NCBI GenBank assembly: GCA_049297615.1
Contig: JBAQUQ010000199.1
Coordinates: 1-16,170, forward strand
Origin: JAEMQF01 sp049297615
Lineage (GTDB): Bacteria > Pseudomonadota > Gammaproteobacteria > Burkholderiales > Burkholderiaceae_C
DNA length: 16,170 bases
Direction: 5' to 3'
Below the pieces are notes generated by a model that saw nothing but the letters and a program-made list of their open reading frames with translations, ran no database searches and had not been told where the DNA came from. The position numbers and the translations under genes were made by a program. How positions within the stretch are numbered: position 1 is the first letter of the stretch; every line of letters begins with the position of its first letter. This document shows, in pieces, positions 1 to 8,009 of the stretch.

Positions 1-1
1 G

Positions 2-370
2 CCCGACAGTGCCGCATCCGCAGCGGCGGCTGCGGCGGAACGCGTTGCAGCCGCGCCGGCAGTCTCGGCGGACCGCGCCGCCTCTGCAGTGCTTATCCCT
101 GCGGCCCCGGCCGAAAAGGCGGGGCCAGCGCCGAGCGGCGTGCTTCAGTTTCGAACCTCGGAGGTGGCCTGGATCGAGGTGCAAGACGCCAATGGCTCGC
201 TCTTGTTGTCGCGCGATCTGCGCGCCGGCGAAGCCGTCGGGATCAACGCCGCGACACCGCTCAAGGTGATCCTGGGCAATGTCAAGGCCACCCAGGTCGT
301 GTTTCGCGGCAAGGCCGTGGAGTTGCGGTCTTTCACGCGCGACAACGTCGCACGATTCGAACTGAACTAG
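2..370 (+). CDS. rodZ: RodZ C-terminal part (cytoskeletal shape protein), 5' end outside window
   Basis: The reading frame is open at the left edge and ends with TAG at 368-370, giving 122 visible residues. The first ~35 are an Ala-rich, low-complexity stretch resembling the periplasmic linker of RodZ. The rest (about residues 45-122, including EVAWIEVQDANG, LRAGEAVGI and ATPLKVILGN) matches the DUF4115 domain that closes RodZ proteins. RodZ links MreB filaments to the inner membrane and the cell-wall synthesis machinery in rod-shaped cells; its N-terminal helix-turn-helix and membrane segment would lie upstream of the window. The next gene is ispG, 15 bases away, the usual rodZ-ispG-hisS order in gamma- and betaproteobacteria, which supports the call. 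Function is from family knowledge; only the C-terminal domain is seen. Confidence 0.85.
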   Translation, partial: PDSAASAAAAAAERVAAAPAVSADRAASAVLIPAAPAEKAGPAPSGVLQFRTSEVAWIEVQDANGSLLLSRDLRAGEAVGINAATPLKVILGNVKATQVVFRGKAVELRSFTRDNVARFELN

Positions 371-385
371 CGGTGAGGTCAAGAG

Positions 386-1684
386 ATGCCGGACCCGTGG
401 ACCCCTGAGCACGCTGCGATTCCTGAGGCTCGGCCCGCGCGGCGCCGAACCCGCCAGGCGACGCTGCGCTGGGGATCGAATGTCGTGACGGTCGGTGGCG
501 ACGCACCGGTGCGCGTTCAGTCGATGACGAACACCGACACCGTCGACGTGATCGCTACCGCGATTCAGGTGAAGGAACTCAGCATCGCCGGCTCGGAATT
601 GGTGCGCATCACCGTGAACACGCCCGAGGCGGCGCAGGCCGTACCGTTCATTCGCGAACAGCTCGACCGCATGGGAGTCAGCGTTCCGCTGGTCGGTGAT
701 TTTCATTACAACGGGCACCGTCTGCTCAGCGATTTTCCAGCTTGCGCGCGCTCGCTCAGCAAGTACCGCATCAACCCGGGCAATGTCGGCAAGGGCGACA
801 AGCACGATCGCCAGTTTGCGCAGATGGTCGAAATCGCGGCGAAGCATGACAAAGCGGTGCGCATCGGCGTCAACTGGGGCAGCCTCGATCAGGAACTGCT
901 CACCTTGCTGATGGACGAAAACGCCAAACTCGCCGAGCCGCACGAACCGCGGCAGGTCATGTACCGCGCGCTCATCGAGTCGGCGATCGGGTCGGCGCGG
1001 CGTGCTGAAGAACTCGGCTTGCGCGGCGATCAGATCATTCTGTCGTGCAAGATGTCGGCCGTTCAGGACCTCGTGAGCGTCTACCGGGCATTGGCCCAGC
1101 GCTGCGACTACGCGCTGCATTTGGGCCTGACCGAAGCCGGCATGGGCACCAAGGGAACCGTGGCCTCGACCGCGGCGCTGGCTGTGCTGCTGCAGGAAGG
1201 CATTGGCGACACGATCCGCGTCTCGCTCACGCCGCTGCCCGGCGAGGCGCGAACCCAGGAGGTGGTGGTCGCGCTCGAGATCCTGCAATCCTTGGGACTG
1301 CGCGCTTTCAATCCCAGCGTCACGGCCTGCCCGGGTTGCGGCCGCACGACGAGCACGACGTTCCAGGACCTGGCCAAGCAGATCGACGACTACCTGCGCG
1401 CGCAGATGCCGGTGTGGAAAGCACGCTACCCCGGCGTCGAGAACTTGCGGATCGCGGTGATGGGCTGCATCGTCAACGGCCCCGGCGAGAGCAAACACGC
1501 CGACATCGGCATCAGCCTGCCCGGTACCGGCGAGGCGCCCGCCGCGCCGGTGTTCATCGACGGCGAAAAGGCGCTGACACTGCGCGGCGAGGGCATCGCC
1601 GGCGAGTTTCATGCGATCGTTGAAGACTACATTGAAAAGCGTTTCGGCGCGACGCGCGACGCGCATCCGATCGCGCCGGCCTGA
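386..1684 (+). CDS. ispG: 4-hydroxy-3-methylbut-2-en-1-yl diphosphate synthase (IspG/GcpE)
   Basis: This 432-residue protein is the penultimate enzyme of the MEP isoprenoid pathway. It reductively opens the ring of 2-C-methyl-erythritol 2,4-cyclodiphosphate to HMBPP with a [4Fe-4S] cluster. The N-terminal TIM-barrel part carries VRVQSMTNTDT (about residues 43-53) and YRINPGNVGKGDKHD. The C-terminal cluster domain shows ACPGCGR, with Cys315 and Cys318, and MGCIVNGPGES, with Cys361 and Glu368, the expected three-cysteine plus glutamate ligand set. It is longer than the ~372-residue E. coli protein because of a basic N-terminal extension and an insertion around residues 150-200, a pattern I associate with betaproteobacterial IspG. 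The ATG at 386 follows rodZ by 15 bases with only a weak GAGG-like ribosome site, so co-transcription with rodZ is likely. Identity is very secure; the exact start is less so. Confidence 0.97.
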   Translation: MPDPWTPEHAAIPEARPARRRTRQATLRWGSNVVTVGGDAPVRVQSMTNTDTVDVIATAIQVKELSIAGSELVRITVNTPEAAQAVPFIREQLDRMGVSVPLVGDFHYNGHRLLSDFPACARSLSKYRINPGNVGKGDKHDRQFAQMVEIAAKHDKAVRIGVNWGSLDQELLTLLMDENAKLAEPHEPRQVMYRALIESAIGSARRAEELGLRGDQIILSCKMSAVQDLVSVYRALAQRCDYALHLGLTEAGMGTKGTVASTAALAVLLQEGIGDTIRVSLTPLPGEARTQEVVVALEILQSLGLRAFNPSVTACPGCGRTTSTTFQDLAKQIDDYLRAQMPVWKARYPGVENLRIAVMGCIVNGPGESKHADIGISLPGTGEAPAAPVFIDGEKALTLRGEGIAGEFHAIVEDYIEKRFGATRDAHPIAPA

Positions 1685-1753
1685 GGGCCGCGCGCGGCCG
1701 ATTTGAATCGCGGTCGCGCGAAGCGGCCCCAGCACCGACTCCTGTAAAGCGCC

Positions 1754-3037
1754 ATGGCCCAAGCACTGCAAGCCGTCAAGGGAATGAACGACATCCTGCC
1801 GCCCGATTCGGCGCGCTGGGAGTGGTTCGAGGACAAGGTTCGCGCACTCATGGCGCGTTACGCTTACGCCAATGTTCGCACGCCCATCGTCGAGCCGACC
1901 GCCCTGTTTGTGCGCAGCTTGGGTGAGGTGACCGACATCGTCGAAAAGGAGATGTACTCCTTCGAAGACGCGATGAATGGCGACCGGCTCAGCTTGCGTC
2001 CGGAAAACACGGCCGGAGTGGTACGCGCAATGAATGAGCATTCATTTCTGCGCGACGGGGCGAAGCGGCTGTTTTATATCGGGCCGATGTTCCGCCATGA
2101 GCGCCCGCAAAAGGGCCGCTATCGGCAGTTTCACCAAGTCGGCGCCGAAGCGCTTGGATTTGCCGGCCCGGATGTGGACGCGGAATTGATTCTGATGTGC
2201 CGCGCGCTGTGGCGCGACCTGGGTTTGACCGAGGGAAGTGACCTTCGCCTCGAGTTGAACAGCCTGGGCCAGGCCGAGGAGCGCGACAAGCATCGGCGGG
2301 CGTTGATCGCGCACCTGGAGGCGCACAGTGCCCGGCTCGATGACGACGCGAAGCGGCGCTTGCACAGCAATCCGCTGCGCATCCTGGACAGCAAGAACCC
2401 GCAGCTGCAATCCATCATCGAAGCAGCGCCGAAACTGATCGCGTTTCTCGGATCGGATTCGCTGGCGCACTTCGCCGCGGTACGTGGCGTGCTCGACGCC
2501 GCCGGGCTCGAGTACCGGATCAACCCGCGCCTGGTGCGCGGCCTGGACTACTACAACCTGACGGTGTTCGAATGGATCACCGATCGCCTGGGCGCGCAGG
2601 GAACGGTCTGCGGCGGCGGCCGCTACGACACCTTGATCGAACAGCTCGGCGGCAAACCTGCACCGGGAGTCGGATGGGCGATCGGCGTCGAGCGTTTGTT
2701 ATTGCTGCTCGAGGCAGCCGGGGTGGCGCCGTCGCTGCCGGCGCCTGTCGCCTACGCCGTGCTGCCGTCGGCCGCGTCGCTGGCTCGCGCCATGGTCACG
2801 CTCGAACTCCTGCGTGCAGCAGGCGTTTCGGTGACGATGAATGCCGGCTTCGGCAGCATGAAGTCGCAGTTCAAACGCGCTGACGCCAGCGGTGCGCGCT
2901 ATGCGCTGATCTTCGGTGACGATGAGTTGGCGCGCAGCGAAGTTGCATGCAAGGATCTGCGCGATCCTGCGTCGCCTCAGCGCTGCCTGCCGCTTGGCGA
3001 CGTGGCACGCTGGGCCCAAGAGTTGCGCAACGCATAA
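1754..3037 (+). CDS. hisS: Histidyl-tRNA synthetase
   Basis: A 427-residue class II aminoacyl-tRNA synthetase that attaches histidine to tRNA-His in the cytoplasm. The N-terminus AVKGMNDILPPDS is typical of HisRS. Class II motif 2 is FRHERPQKGRYRQFHQ (about residues 113-128). The histidine-specific loop LVRGLDYYN begins at Leu260, so Arg262 matches the catalytic arginine known from E. coli HisRS. Motif 3 is GVGWAIGVERLLLLLE from about residue 305. The C-terminal ~100 residues (GVSVTMNAGFGSMKSQFKRA and onward) form the anticodon-binding domain. Length is normal for the family. The ATG at 1754 lacks a clear Shine-Dalgarno sequence; it sits in AGCGCCATGGCC, the same context as the next gene's start. 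The 69-base gap after ispG contains only GC-rich short palindromes. A catalytically inactive paralogue, hisZ, lies ~7.5 kb downstream. Confidence 0.98.
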   Translation: MAQALQAVKGMNDILPPDSARWEWFEDKVRALMARYAYANVRTPIVEPTALFVRSLGEVTDIVEKEMYSFEDAMNGDRLSLRPENTAGVVRAMNEHSFLRDGAKRLFYIGPMFRHERPQKGRYRQFHQVGAEALGFAGPDVDAELILMCRALWRDLGLTEGSDLRLELNSLGQAEERDKHRRALIAHLEAHSARLDDDAKRRLHSNPLRILDSKNPQLQSIIEAAPKLIAFLGSDSLAHFAAVRGVLDAAGLEYRINPRLVRGLDYYNLTVFEWITDRLGAQGTVCGGGRYDTLIEQLGGKPAPGVGWAIGVERLLLLLEAAGVAPSLPAPVAYAVLPSAASLARAMVTLELLRAAGVSVTMNAGFGSMKSQFKRADASGARYALIFGDDELARSEVACKDLRDPASPQRCLPLGDVARWAQELRNA

Positions 3038-3077
3038 TCTCGCCTTCCTTGAATGAGCTCCTAGACCTCCCAGCGCC

Positions 3078-3758
3078 ATGGCCACGCATCTCGACATCCA
3101 GGAACAAGAACAGCTCGACCAACTCAAGGCGTTCTGGAAGGACTACGGCAACCTCATCACCTGGGCCCTGATTGCGGTTCTTGCCGCCTACGCGGCGTGG
3201 AATGGCTGGAACTATTGGCAACGCGATCAGGCGATGAAAGCCGGCGCGATCTTCGAACAGCTCGATCAGGCCGCGCAGGCCGGCGACGTGGCCAAGACGG
3301 TTGGCATATTCAGCGACATGAAGGATCGCTATGCGCGCACCACGATCACGCAGCAGGCGGGGCTGCTGACGGCCAAACTGCAAGTCGACCAAGGCCAGGC
3401 CGACGCCGCCGCCGCGACGCTGGAATGGGTCGCCAGCCACGCCGGAGATGTCGAGTACCAGACGATTGCGCGCCTGCGCCTGGCCGGCGTGCGTCTGGAC
3501 CAGAAAAAGTACGACGAAGCCCTGCAGCAGCTCGACGCCGCGACGGCGCAGGAATTCGTGGCCCTGGTGGCGGACAGACGCGGCGACGTGCTCGCCGCCC
3601 AAGGAAAGCAAGACGAGGCCATAGTCGCCTACACGTCTGCCTGGAAAGCCATGGACGCCAGAGTCGGCTACCGCCGATTGATCGAAGCCAAACTGGCAGC
3701 GATGGGCGCAGCCCCGGCCGAGCAGGGCAGACCGGCCGCCGAGGCGAAACAGCAGTGA
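3078..3758 (+). CDS. yfgM: YfgM-like tetratricopeptide protein, SecYEG translocon ancillary subunit
   Basis: This 226-residue protein has a short cytoplasmic N-terminus (MATHLDIQEQEQLDQLKAFW), one membrane segment at about residues 26-42 and a periplasmic domain of helical repeats rich in Ala, Gln and Asp, consistent with TPR-like repeats. In E. coli, YfgM binds SecYEG together with the chaperone PpiD and helps hand over periplasmic clients; this role is inferred from family and position. The hisS-yfgM-bamB-der order is conserved in many proteobacteria. The ATG at 3078 has no obvious ribosome site and shares the AGCGCCATGGCC context with the hisS start. The stop overlaps the bamB start in GTGA (3755-3758), so translational coupling to bamB is likely. 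In a general annotation it might be named only 'tetratricopeptide repeat protein'. Confidence 0.85.
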   Translation: MATHLDIQEQEQLDQLKAFWKDYGNLITWALIAVLAAYAAWNGWNYWQRDQAMKAGAIFEQLDQAAQAGDVAKTVGIFSDMKDRYARTTITQQAGLLTAKLQVDQGQADAAAATLEWVASHAGDVEYQTIARLRLAGVRLDQKKYDEALQQLDAATAQEFVALVADRRGDVLAAQGKQDEAIVAYTSAWKAMDARVGYRRLIEAKLAAMGAAPAEQGRPAAEAKQQ

Positions 3759-4864
3759 CTTCGCTGCGCCAGTATGCTTGGGCCGCGTGCCTGTTGCTCA
3801 CCGCCTGCGCGGCCGACAAGCCAACGCCCAAGCCGCTCGAGCCGCTCGAGCCGAAAATTGCCGGCCGATTGATCTGGAGCGAACGTGTCTCCGGCGTGAG
3901 GTTTCCGCTCGCGATCGCGGTCAATGGCGGCGTTTTCACCGTCGCCGGCGATGACGGTGGCGTGCTCGCACTCGACGCCAGCACCGGGCGCTCGATCTGG
4001 CGCGCCGAAGTGGGCGCCACACTGAGTGCCGGGGTGGGCAGCGACGGGCGCTTCGCGGCCGTCGTCACGCGCGGCGGCGAACTCGTCGTCGTCGAAGCGG
4101 GGAAGGTGCTGTGGCGCAAAGTCCTTGGTGTTCGCGTCAGTAGCGCGCCTCTGGTGGCCGGAGAACGCGTGTTCGTGCTGGCGGTGGACCGCTCCGTTTA
4201 CGCTTTCGACGTGTTCGATGGGCGGCGCCTGTGGGCCTCCAAGCGTCCCGGTGACCCGCTCACGCTGGCGCATTCCGGCGCCTTGCTGCCCATGAACGAT
4301 ACCTTGCTGGTCGGTCAGGGCCCGCGCCTGGCAGGGCTGGATCCATTGCGCGGCAGCCTGCGCTGGGAAATCGCAGTGGCCACACCGCGGGGCGCCAACG
4401 AAGTGGAGCGCCTGGCCGATCTGGTGGGGCCGGTGGCTCGCGTGGGCAAGCTGGTGTGTGCACGCGCTTTCCAGTCGGCCGTGGGCTGCGTCGATGGGGA
4501 GCGCGCCGCGCTGCTGTGGAGCAAGAATGTCGGCGGAACGCACGGCGTGGCCGGTGACGAACAGATGATTTACGGTGCCGACGCATCCGATCGACTCAGT
4601 GCCTGGCGCATCGCCACGGGCGAACTCGCCTGGAGTTCGGAAGTCATGCTTTACCGTGGCTTGACGGCGCCACTGCGTGTAGGCAAGGCGCTCGTCTTCG
4701 GCGACGCCGAAGGCCTGGTGCATTGGCTGTCGCCCGAAAAGGGTGAGCCGCTGTTGCGCTTGCCCACGGACGGCAGCGCGGTCGCGGCAACGCCTGCGCT
4801 GGCCGGAACGACGATGTTGGTGGCCACGCGCAACGGCGGCCTGTTCGCGTTTGGCCCCGAGTGA
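3755..4864 (+). CDS. bamB: Outer-membrane assembly lipoprotein BamB
   Basis: A 369-residue lipoprotein of the BAM complex, which folds beta-barrel proteins into the outer membrane. The chosen start is GTG 3755, overlapping the yfgM stop as GTGA. It yields a short signal peptide ending in the lipobox LTAC, so Cys18 would be lipidated; the +2 residue is Ala, not Asp, consistent with transport to the outer membrane. The mature part is a PQQ-type eight-bladed propeller, with blade-like repeats such as GVLALDASTGRSIWRAEVG, VYAFDVFDGRRLWASKR and DRLSAWRIATGELAWSS. The BamB hallmarks PRGANEVERLADLVG and FGDAEGLVHWLSPEKGE are visible. The frame is open ~560 bases upstream through yfgM, but no signal peptide exists there, so a longer form is not credible. 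A small tandem repeat (PLEPLEPK) follows the lipid anchor. Confidence 0.93.
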   Translation: MTSLRQYAWAACLLLTACAADKPTPKPLEPLEPKIAGRLIWSERVSGVRFPLAIAVNGGVFTVAGDDGGVLALDASTGRSIWRAEVGATLSAGVGSDGRFAAVVTRGGELVVVEAGKVLWRKVLGVRVSSAPLVAGERVFVLAVDRSVYAFDVFDGRRLWASKRPGDPLTLAHSGALLPMNDTLLVGQGPRLAGLDPLRGSLRWEIAVATPRGANEVERLADLVGPVARVGKLVCARAFQSAVGCVDGERAALLWSKNVGGTHGVAGDEQMIYGADASDRLSAWRIATGELAWSSEVMLYRGLTAPLRVGKALVFGDAEGLVHWLSPEKGEPLLRLPTDGSAVAATPALAGTTMLVATRNGGLFAFGPE

Positions 4865-4902
4865 ACCGTCGCCGGTCGTTCCCGCCGATGTACAGGCGAA
4901 TC

Positions 4903-4907
4903 GGAGG
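4903..4907 (+). promoter_or_regulatory. Ribosome binding site of der
   Basis: GGAGG lies 6 bases before ATG 4914. It decides the start, because the frame is open further upstream through the end of bamB (back to about 4743) without any Der-like sequence. Confidence 0.8.
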
Positions 4908-4913
4908 CGCGCA

Positions 4914-6245
4914 ATGACCCCGGTACTTGCCGTCGTCGGGCGCCCCAATGTCGGTAAGTCGACGCTGTTCAACCGATTCACGAAAAGTCGCGATGCCATC
5001 GTTGCCGATTTCTCCGGCCTGACGCGCGATCGCCACTACGGTCAGGCGCGCCTGGGGGAGCAGCCTTTCATCGTGATCGACACCGGCGGCTTTGAGCCTG
5101 AAAAGGCCGAGGGCATCGTCGCCGAGATGGCCAAGCAGACCCAGGCTGCGGTGGCCGAGGCCGATGTCGTCATCTTCGTCGTCGACGTGCGCGCTGGCGT
5201 CACCGGTCAAGACCATGACATCGCGCGCTTCTTGCGCCAGCGCGGCAAGAAAGTGCTGCTCGTGGCGAACAAGGCCGAAGGCATGTCGGAATCGCCGCAG
5301 CTCGGCGAATTCTTCGAACTCGGCCTGGGTGCGCCGCATCCCGTATCGGCAGCGCACGGGCAGGGCATTCGCAGCATGCTCGAGACCGCGCTGGAAGGTT
5401 TCGACGCCGAACCCGCTGAGCGTGACAGCCAGGACGGGCCGATTCGGCTTGCCGTGGCGGGCCGGCCCAATGTCGGCAAATCGACCCTCATCAACACCTG
5501 GCTCGGCGAAGAACGGCTGATCGCATTCGACCAGCCCGGTACGACGCGCGACGCGATCCGCGTCCCCTTCGAGCACGCCGGCCAGCGCTTCGAACTCATC
5601 GACACGGCCGGCCTGCGGCGCAAGGGCAAGGTCTTCGAGGCGGTCGAAAAGTTTTCCGTGGTCAAGACCTTGCAGGCCATTGCCGACGCGAACGTCGTCG
5701 TGTTGCTGCTCGACGCGACCCAGGGTATCACCGACCAGGACGCCCATATCGCCGGCTACATTCTCGAAAGCGGCCGTGCAGTGGCGTTGGCGGTGAACAA
5801 ATGGGATGCGGTGGACGACTACCAGAAGCAGACGCTGGCCCGATCGATCGAGCAGCGCCTGGCGTTCCTGCGTTATGCCCCCGTCACGCACATTTCGGCG
5901 AAGCGCCGCCAGGGCCTGGCGCCGCTGTGGAAGGCGATCACCCAGGCCCACGCTTCAGCAATCCGCAAGCTGCCCACGCCGCAGTTGACCCGACTCCTGC
6001 AACAGGCCGTGCAACACCAGACGCCCAAGCGCGCAGGCGGCTTTCGGCCGAAGTTGCGCTACGCCCATCAAGGCGGGATGAACCCGCCAATCATCGTGAT
6101 CCACGGCAATTCCGTCGAGCACGTGACGGAGGCGTACAAGCGCTACCTCGAAGGGCGGTTTCGCGAGCATTTCAAACTCTCCGGCACGCCCATGCGCATT
6201 GAATTACGGTCCTCGCACAATCCGTTCGACGACAAGCGCTCCTGA
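4914..6245 (+). CDS. der: Ribosome-assembly GTPase Der (EngA), two G domains
   Basis: A 443-residue GTPase needed for maturation of the 50S ribosomal subunit. It has the tandem G-domain layout unique to Der. Domain 1 has P-loop GRPNVGKST at residues 9-17, DTGGFE at 56 and NKAEG at 119. Domain 2 has GRPNVGKST at 183-191, DTAGLRRKGK at 230 and NKWD at 295. The C-terminal ~80 residues (from about 360, including PPIIVIHGNSVEHVTEAYKRYLE) match the KH-like domain. In domain 1 the base-recognition motif is NKAE rather than NKxD; I recall this from related betaproteobacterial Der proteins, so I do not treat it as damage. Start ATG 4914 is fixed by a GGAGG site and by the conserved PVLAVVGRPNVGK beginning. 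bamB ends 49 bases upstream; a 196-base gap separates it from hfq. Confidence 0.97.
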   Translation: MTPVLAVVGRPNVGKSTLFNRFTKSRDAIVADFSGLTRDRHYGQARLGEQPFIVIDTGGFEPEKAEGIVAEMAKQTQAAVAEADVVIFVVDVRAGVTGQDHDIARFLRQRGKKVLLVANKAEGMSESPQLGEFFELGLGAPHPVSAAHGQGIRSMLETALEGFDAEPAERDSQDGPIRLAVAGRPNVGKSTLINTWLGEERLIAFDQPGTTRDAIRVPFEHAGQRFELIDTAGLRRKGKVFEAVEKFSVVKTLQAIADANVVVLLLDATQGITDQDAHIAGYILESGRAVALAVNKWDAVDDYQKQTLARSIEQRLAFLRYAPVTHISAKRRQGLAPLWKAITQAHASAIRKLPTPQLTRLLQQAVQHQTPKRAGGFRPKLRYAHQGGMNPPIIVIHGNSVEHVTEAYKRYLEGRFREHFKLSGTPMRIELRSSHNPFDDKRS

Positions 6246-6282
6246 GCGAGCCCAGGCCCCCGCGTGGCGGCGGCGCTCCCAT

Positions 6283-6308
6283 GGGCCATGAAGGGCCCTT
6301 CATGGCCC
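6283..6308. repeat. 26-base perfect palindrome between der and hfq
   Basis: The arm GGGCCATGAAGGG (6283-6295) is followed immediately by its exact reverse complement CCCTTCATGGCCC (6296-6308). The match ends at 6282/6309. It starts 38 bases after the der stop and lies ~134 bases before the hfq start. As RNA it could form a stem with a tiny loop; as DNA it is a perfect dyad. The following bases (TTGTGGTTGAGG) are not a T-run, so it is not a textbook Rho-independent terminator. It could weaken readthrough from der, form a cruciform, or bind a dimeric protein. The rest of 6246-6441 shows no credible gene; TGTGTTAAC at 6398-6406 could be part of an hfq promoter but is weak. Confidence 0.9.
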
Positions 6309-6441
6309 TTGTGGTTGAGGGAACTTTGCGTGGCCGTGCGTTTCCTCGAGAGGGCCAGGTCAGCGCACTGGACTGGTGCGGGATTTTCCGGGCCTGCTGT
6401 GTTAACGTCGCCGGCTTCCGCACTTCATCACGGAGCATATC

Positions 6442-6684
6442 GTGAGCAACAAAGGGCAACTCCTACAAGACCCGTTCCTGAACCTGCTGCGCAAGGAGCA
6501 TGTTCCCGTCTCGATCTACCTGGTGAACGGCATCAAGCTGCAAGGGCACATCGAGTCGTTCGATCAATACGTGGTTCTGCTTCGCAACACGGTCACCCAG
6601 ATGGTTTACAAGCACGCCATCTCGACCGTCGTTCCCGGCCGCGCCGTCAACTTCCACGCGGCGGAACCCTCTGAGCAGTCCTGA
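6442..6684 (+). CDS. hfq: RNA chaperone Hfq
   Basis: An 80-residue Sm-like protein that forms a hexameric ring and pairs small RNAs with mRNAs. Sm1 spans about VPVSIYLVNGIKLQGH to LLRN (residues 21-49). Sm2 includes QMVYKHAISTVVPGR, with Lys57 and His58 as the proximal-face U-binding residues (56 and 57 in E. coli numbering). Gln9 and Phe12 (LLQDPF) also match proximal-site residues. The lateral rim is RKEH at 17-20 rather than the RRER of E. coli, as in other betaproteobacterial Hfq proteins I know. The start is GTG 6442, preceded by GGAG at 6432-6435. The C-terminal tail is short (NFHAAEPSEQS). The 196-base upstream gap leaves room for its own promoter; hflX follows after 47 bases, matching the conserved hfq-hflX-hflK-hflC cluster. 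Confidence 0.98.
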   Translation: MSNKGQLLQDPFLNLLRKEHVPVSIYLVNGIKLQGHIESFDQYVVLLRNTVTQMVYKHAISTVVPGRAVNFHAAEPSEQS

Positions 6685-6731
6685 GCCCCATTGGCCGGCC
6701 GAACCCGCGCGCGCGGTACTTTGAGTTCGCC

Positions 6732-8009
6732 TTGAGCATAGCGGATACGCACAGCACCGGCACTGTCGATCGCCCGGCGCGGGCAGTCCTCGTCGGCGTC
6801 GATTTCGGCCGGGCGCGCTACTTCGACGCCAGTCTGGACGAGTTGGCTTTGCTCGCGGAGTCGGCTGGCGACGTGGTCGTGTCGCGCCTGGTGGCCAGGC
6901 GCAAGGCGCCTGACGCAGCCCTGTTCGTCGGCTCGGGCAAGGCCGACGAGATCAAGGCCCTGGTTCAGGAGCAGGACGCAGAAGTCGTGTTGTTCGACCA
7001 GGCCTTGTCGCCCGCGCAACAACGCAATCTCGAACGCCACCTGGGGTGTGCCGTGTCGGACCGGACGATGTTGATCCTCGAGATATTCGCGCAGCGCGCG
7101 CAGAGCCACGAAGGCAAGTTGCAGGTCGAGCTGGCACGGCTCCAATACCTGGCTACGCGCCTGGTGCGGCGTTGGAGCCACCTCGAGCGCCAACGCGGGG
7201 GCATCGGCAACCGGGGCGGCCCGGGAGAGGCGCAGATCGAGCTCGACCGGCGCATGATCGGCGAACGCATCAAGGGCCTGAAGGCCAAGTTGGAACGCGT
7301 GAAGCGCCAGCGCGGCACGCAGCGCCGCTCGCGCGAGCGCAACCAGACGTTCCGAATATCGCTGGTGGGCTATACCAATGCCGGCAAATCGACCTTGTTC
7401 AACGCCCTGGTCAATGCCAACGCCTATGCCGCGGACCAGTTGTTCGCGACCCTGGATACGACGACACGCCAATTGCATCTGACGGATATCGACCGCTCGG
7501 TGTCGCTGTCCGACACGGTGGGCTTCATCCGAGACCTGCCGCACAAACTGGTCGAAGCCTTCGAAGCGACGCTCCAGGAGGCCACCGACTCCGACCTGCT
7601 GCTGCATGTGATCGACAGCGCGAGCCCGGTTCGAGACGAACAGATGGCCGAGGTCCAGCGCGTGCTGAGCGACATCGGCGCGGATCGCATCCCACAAGTG
7701 CTGGTGTGCAACAAGCTCGATCGCCTGGATGACTCGCACCGGCCGCACGCCTTGGTCGACGTGCAGGACAGCACCGAGGGCATCGCGATGCGCCGCGTGT
7801 TCGTCAGCGCGCGCGACGGCACGGGCCTGGACGAGCTTCGACGCTTGATCGTCGATTCACTGAACTGCATCCCTGCGCTCGACTCGAAGTTCGGTCCTGC
7901 AGCGCCGACTGAAGAGTCCGCCCAAGCCCTCCAAATTCCCGAGGAGCCGCTGCAGGATCAGGCAGCGTTCTATCGGAACCGTCCCGTCAAGATCCTTGCA
8001 TCGCCATGA
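6732..8009 (+). CDS. hflX: GTPase HflX (ribosome-splitting / rescue factor)
   Basis: A 425-residue GTPase that binds 50S subunits and, in E. coli, splits stalled ribosomes after heat stress. The N-terminal HflX domain includes APDAALFVGSGKADEIK and EVVLFDQALSPAQQRNLE; the linker helices carry the Gly-rich GGIGNRGGPGEAQIELDRR, an HflX hallmark. The G domain shows GYTNAGKST at 213-221, DTVGFI at 261 and NKLD at 327. The C-terminal tail (from about 380) is short and variable. The start is most likely TTG 6732; no ATG or GTG lies between the upstream region and the conserved N-terminus, and the ribosome site is weak. The upstream gap contains a 12-base GC palindrome at 6705-6716. The stop overlaps the hflK start in ATGA (8006-8009), suggesting translational coupling. 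Confidence 0.95.
   Translation: MSIADTHSTGTVDRPARAVLVGVDFGRARYFDASLDELALLAESAGDVVVSRLVARRKAPDAALFVGSGKADEIKALVQEQDAEVVLFDQALSPAQQRNLERHLGCAVSDRTMLILEIFAQRAQSHEGKLQVELARLQYLATRLVRRWSHLERQRGGIGNRGGPGEAQIELDRRMIGERIKGLKAKLERVKRQRGTQRRSRERNQTFRISLVGYTNAGKSTLFNALVNANAYAADQLFATLDTTTRQLHLTDIDRSVSLSDTVGFIRDLPHKLVEAFEATLQEATDSDLLLHVIDSASPVRDEQMAEVQRVLSDIGADRIPQVLVCNKLDRLDDSHRPHALVDVQDSTEGIAMRRVFVSARDGTGLDELRRLIVDSLNCIPALDSKFGPAAPTEESAQALQIPEEPLQDQAAFYRNRPVKILASP

Noticed and set aside
1685..1729. GC-rich palindrome GGCCGCGCGCGGCC (1686-1699) and GGGCCGC/GCGGCCC arms in the ispG-hisS gap
   Set aside because: Alternating GC tracts are palindromic by composition, and short arms with a 31-base spacer are expected in such DNA; no T-run follows.
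3197..3754. Possible long N-terminal extension of BamB or a fusion with upstream sequence
   Set aside because: The frame is open but encodes an Arg/Gly-rich shadow of yfgM. The lipoprotein signal with Cys18 fits only the GTG 3755 start.
5268..5279. NKAE instead of NKxD in the first G domain of Der as a sign of lost GTP specificity
   Set aside because: I recall the same NKAEG in related betaproteobacterial Der proteins, and all other G motifs are intact.
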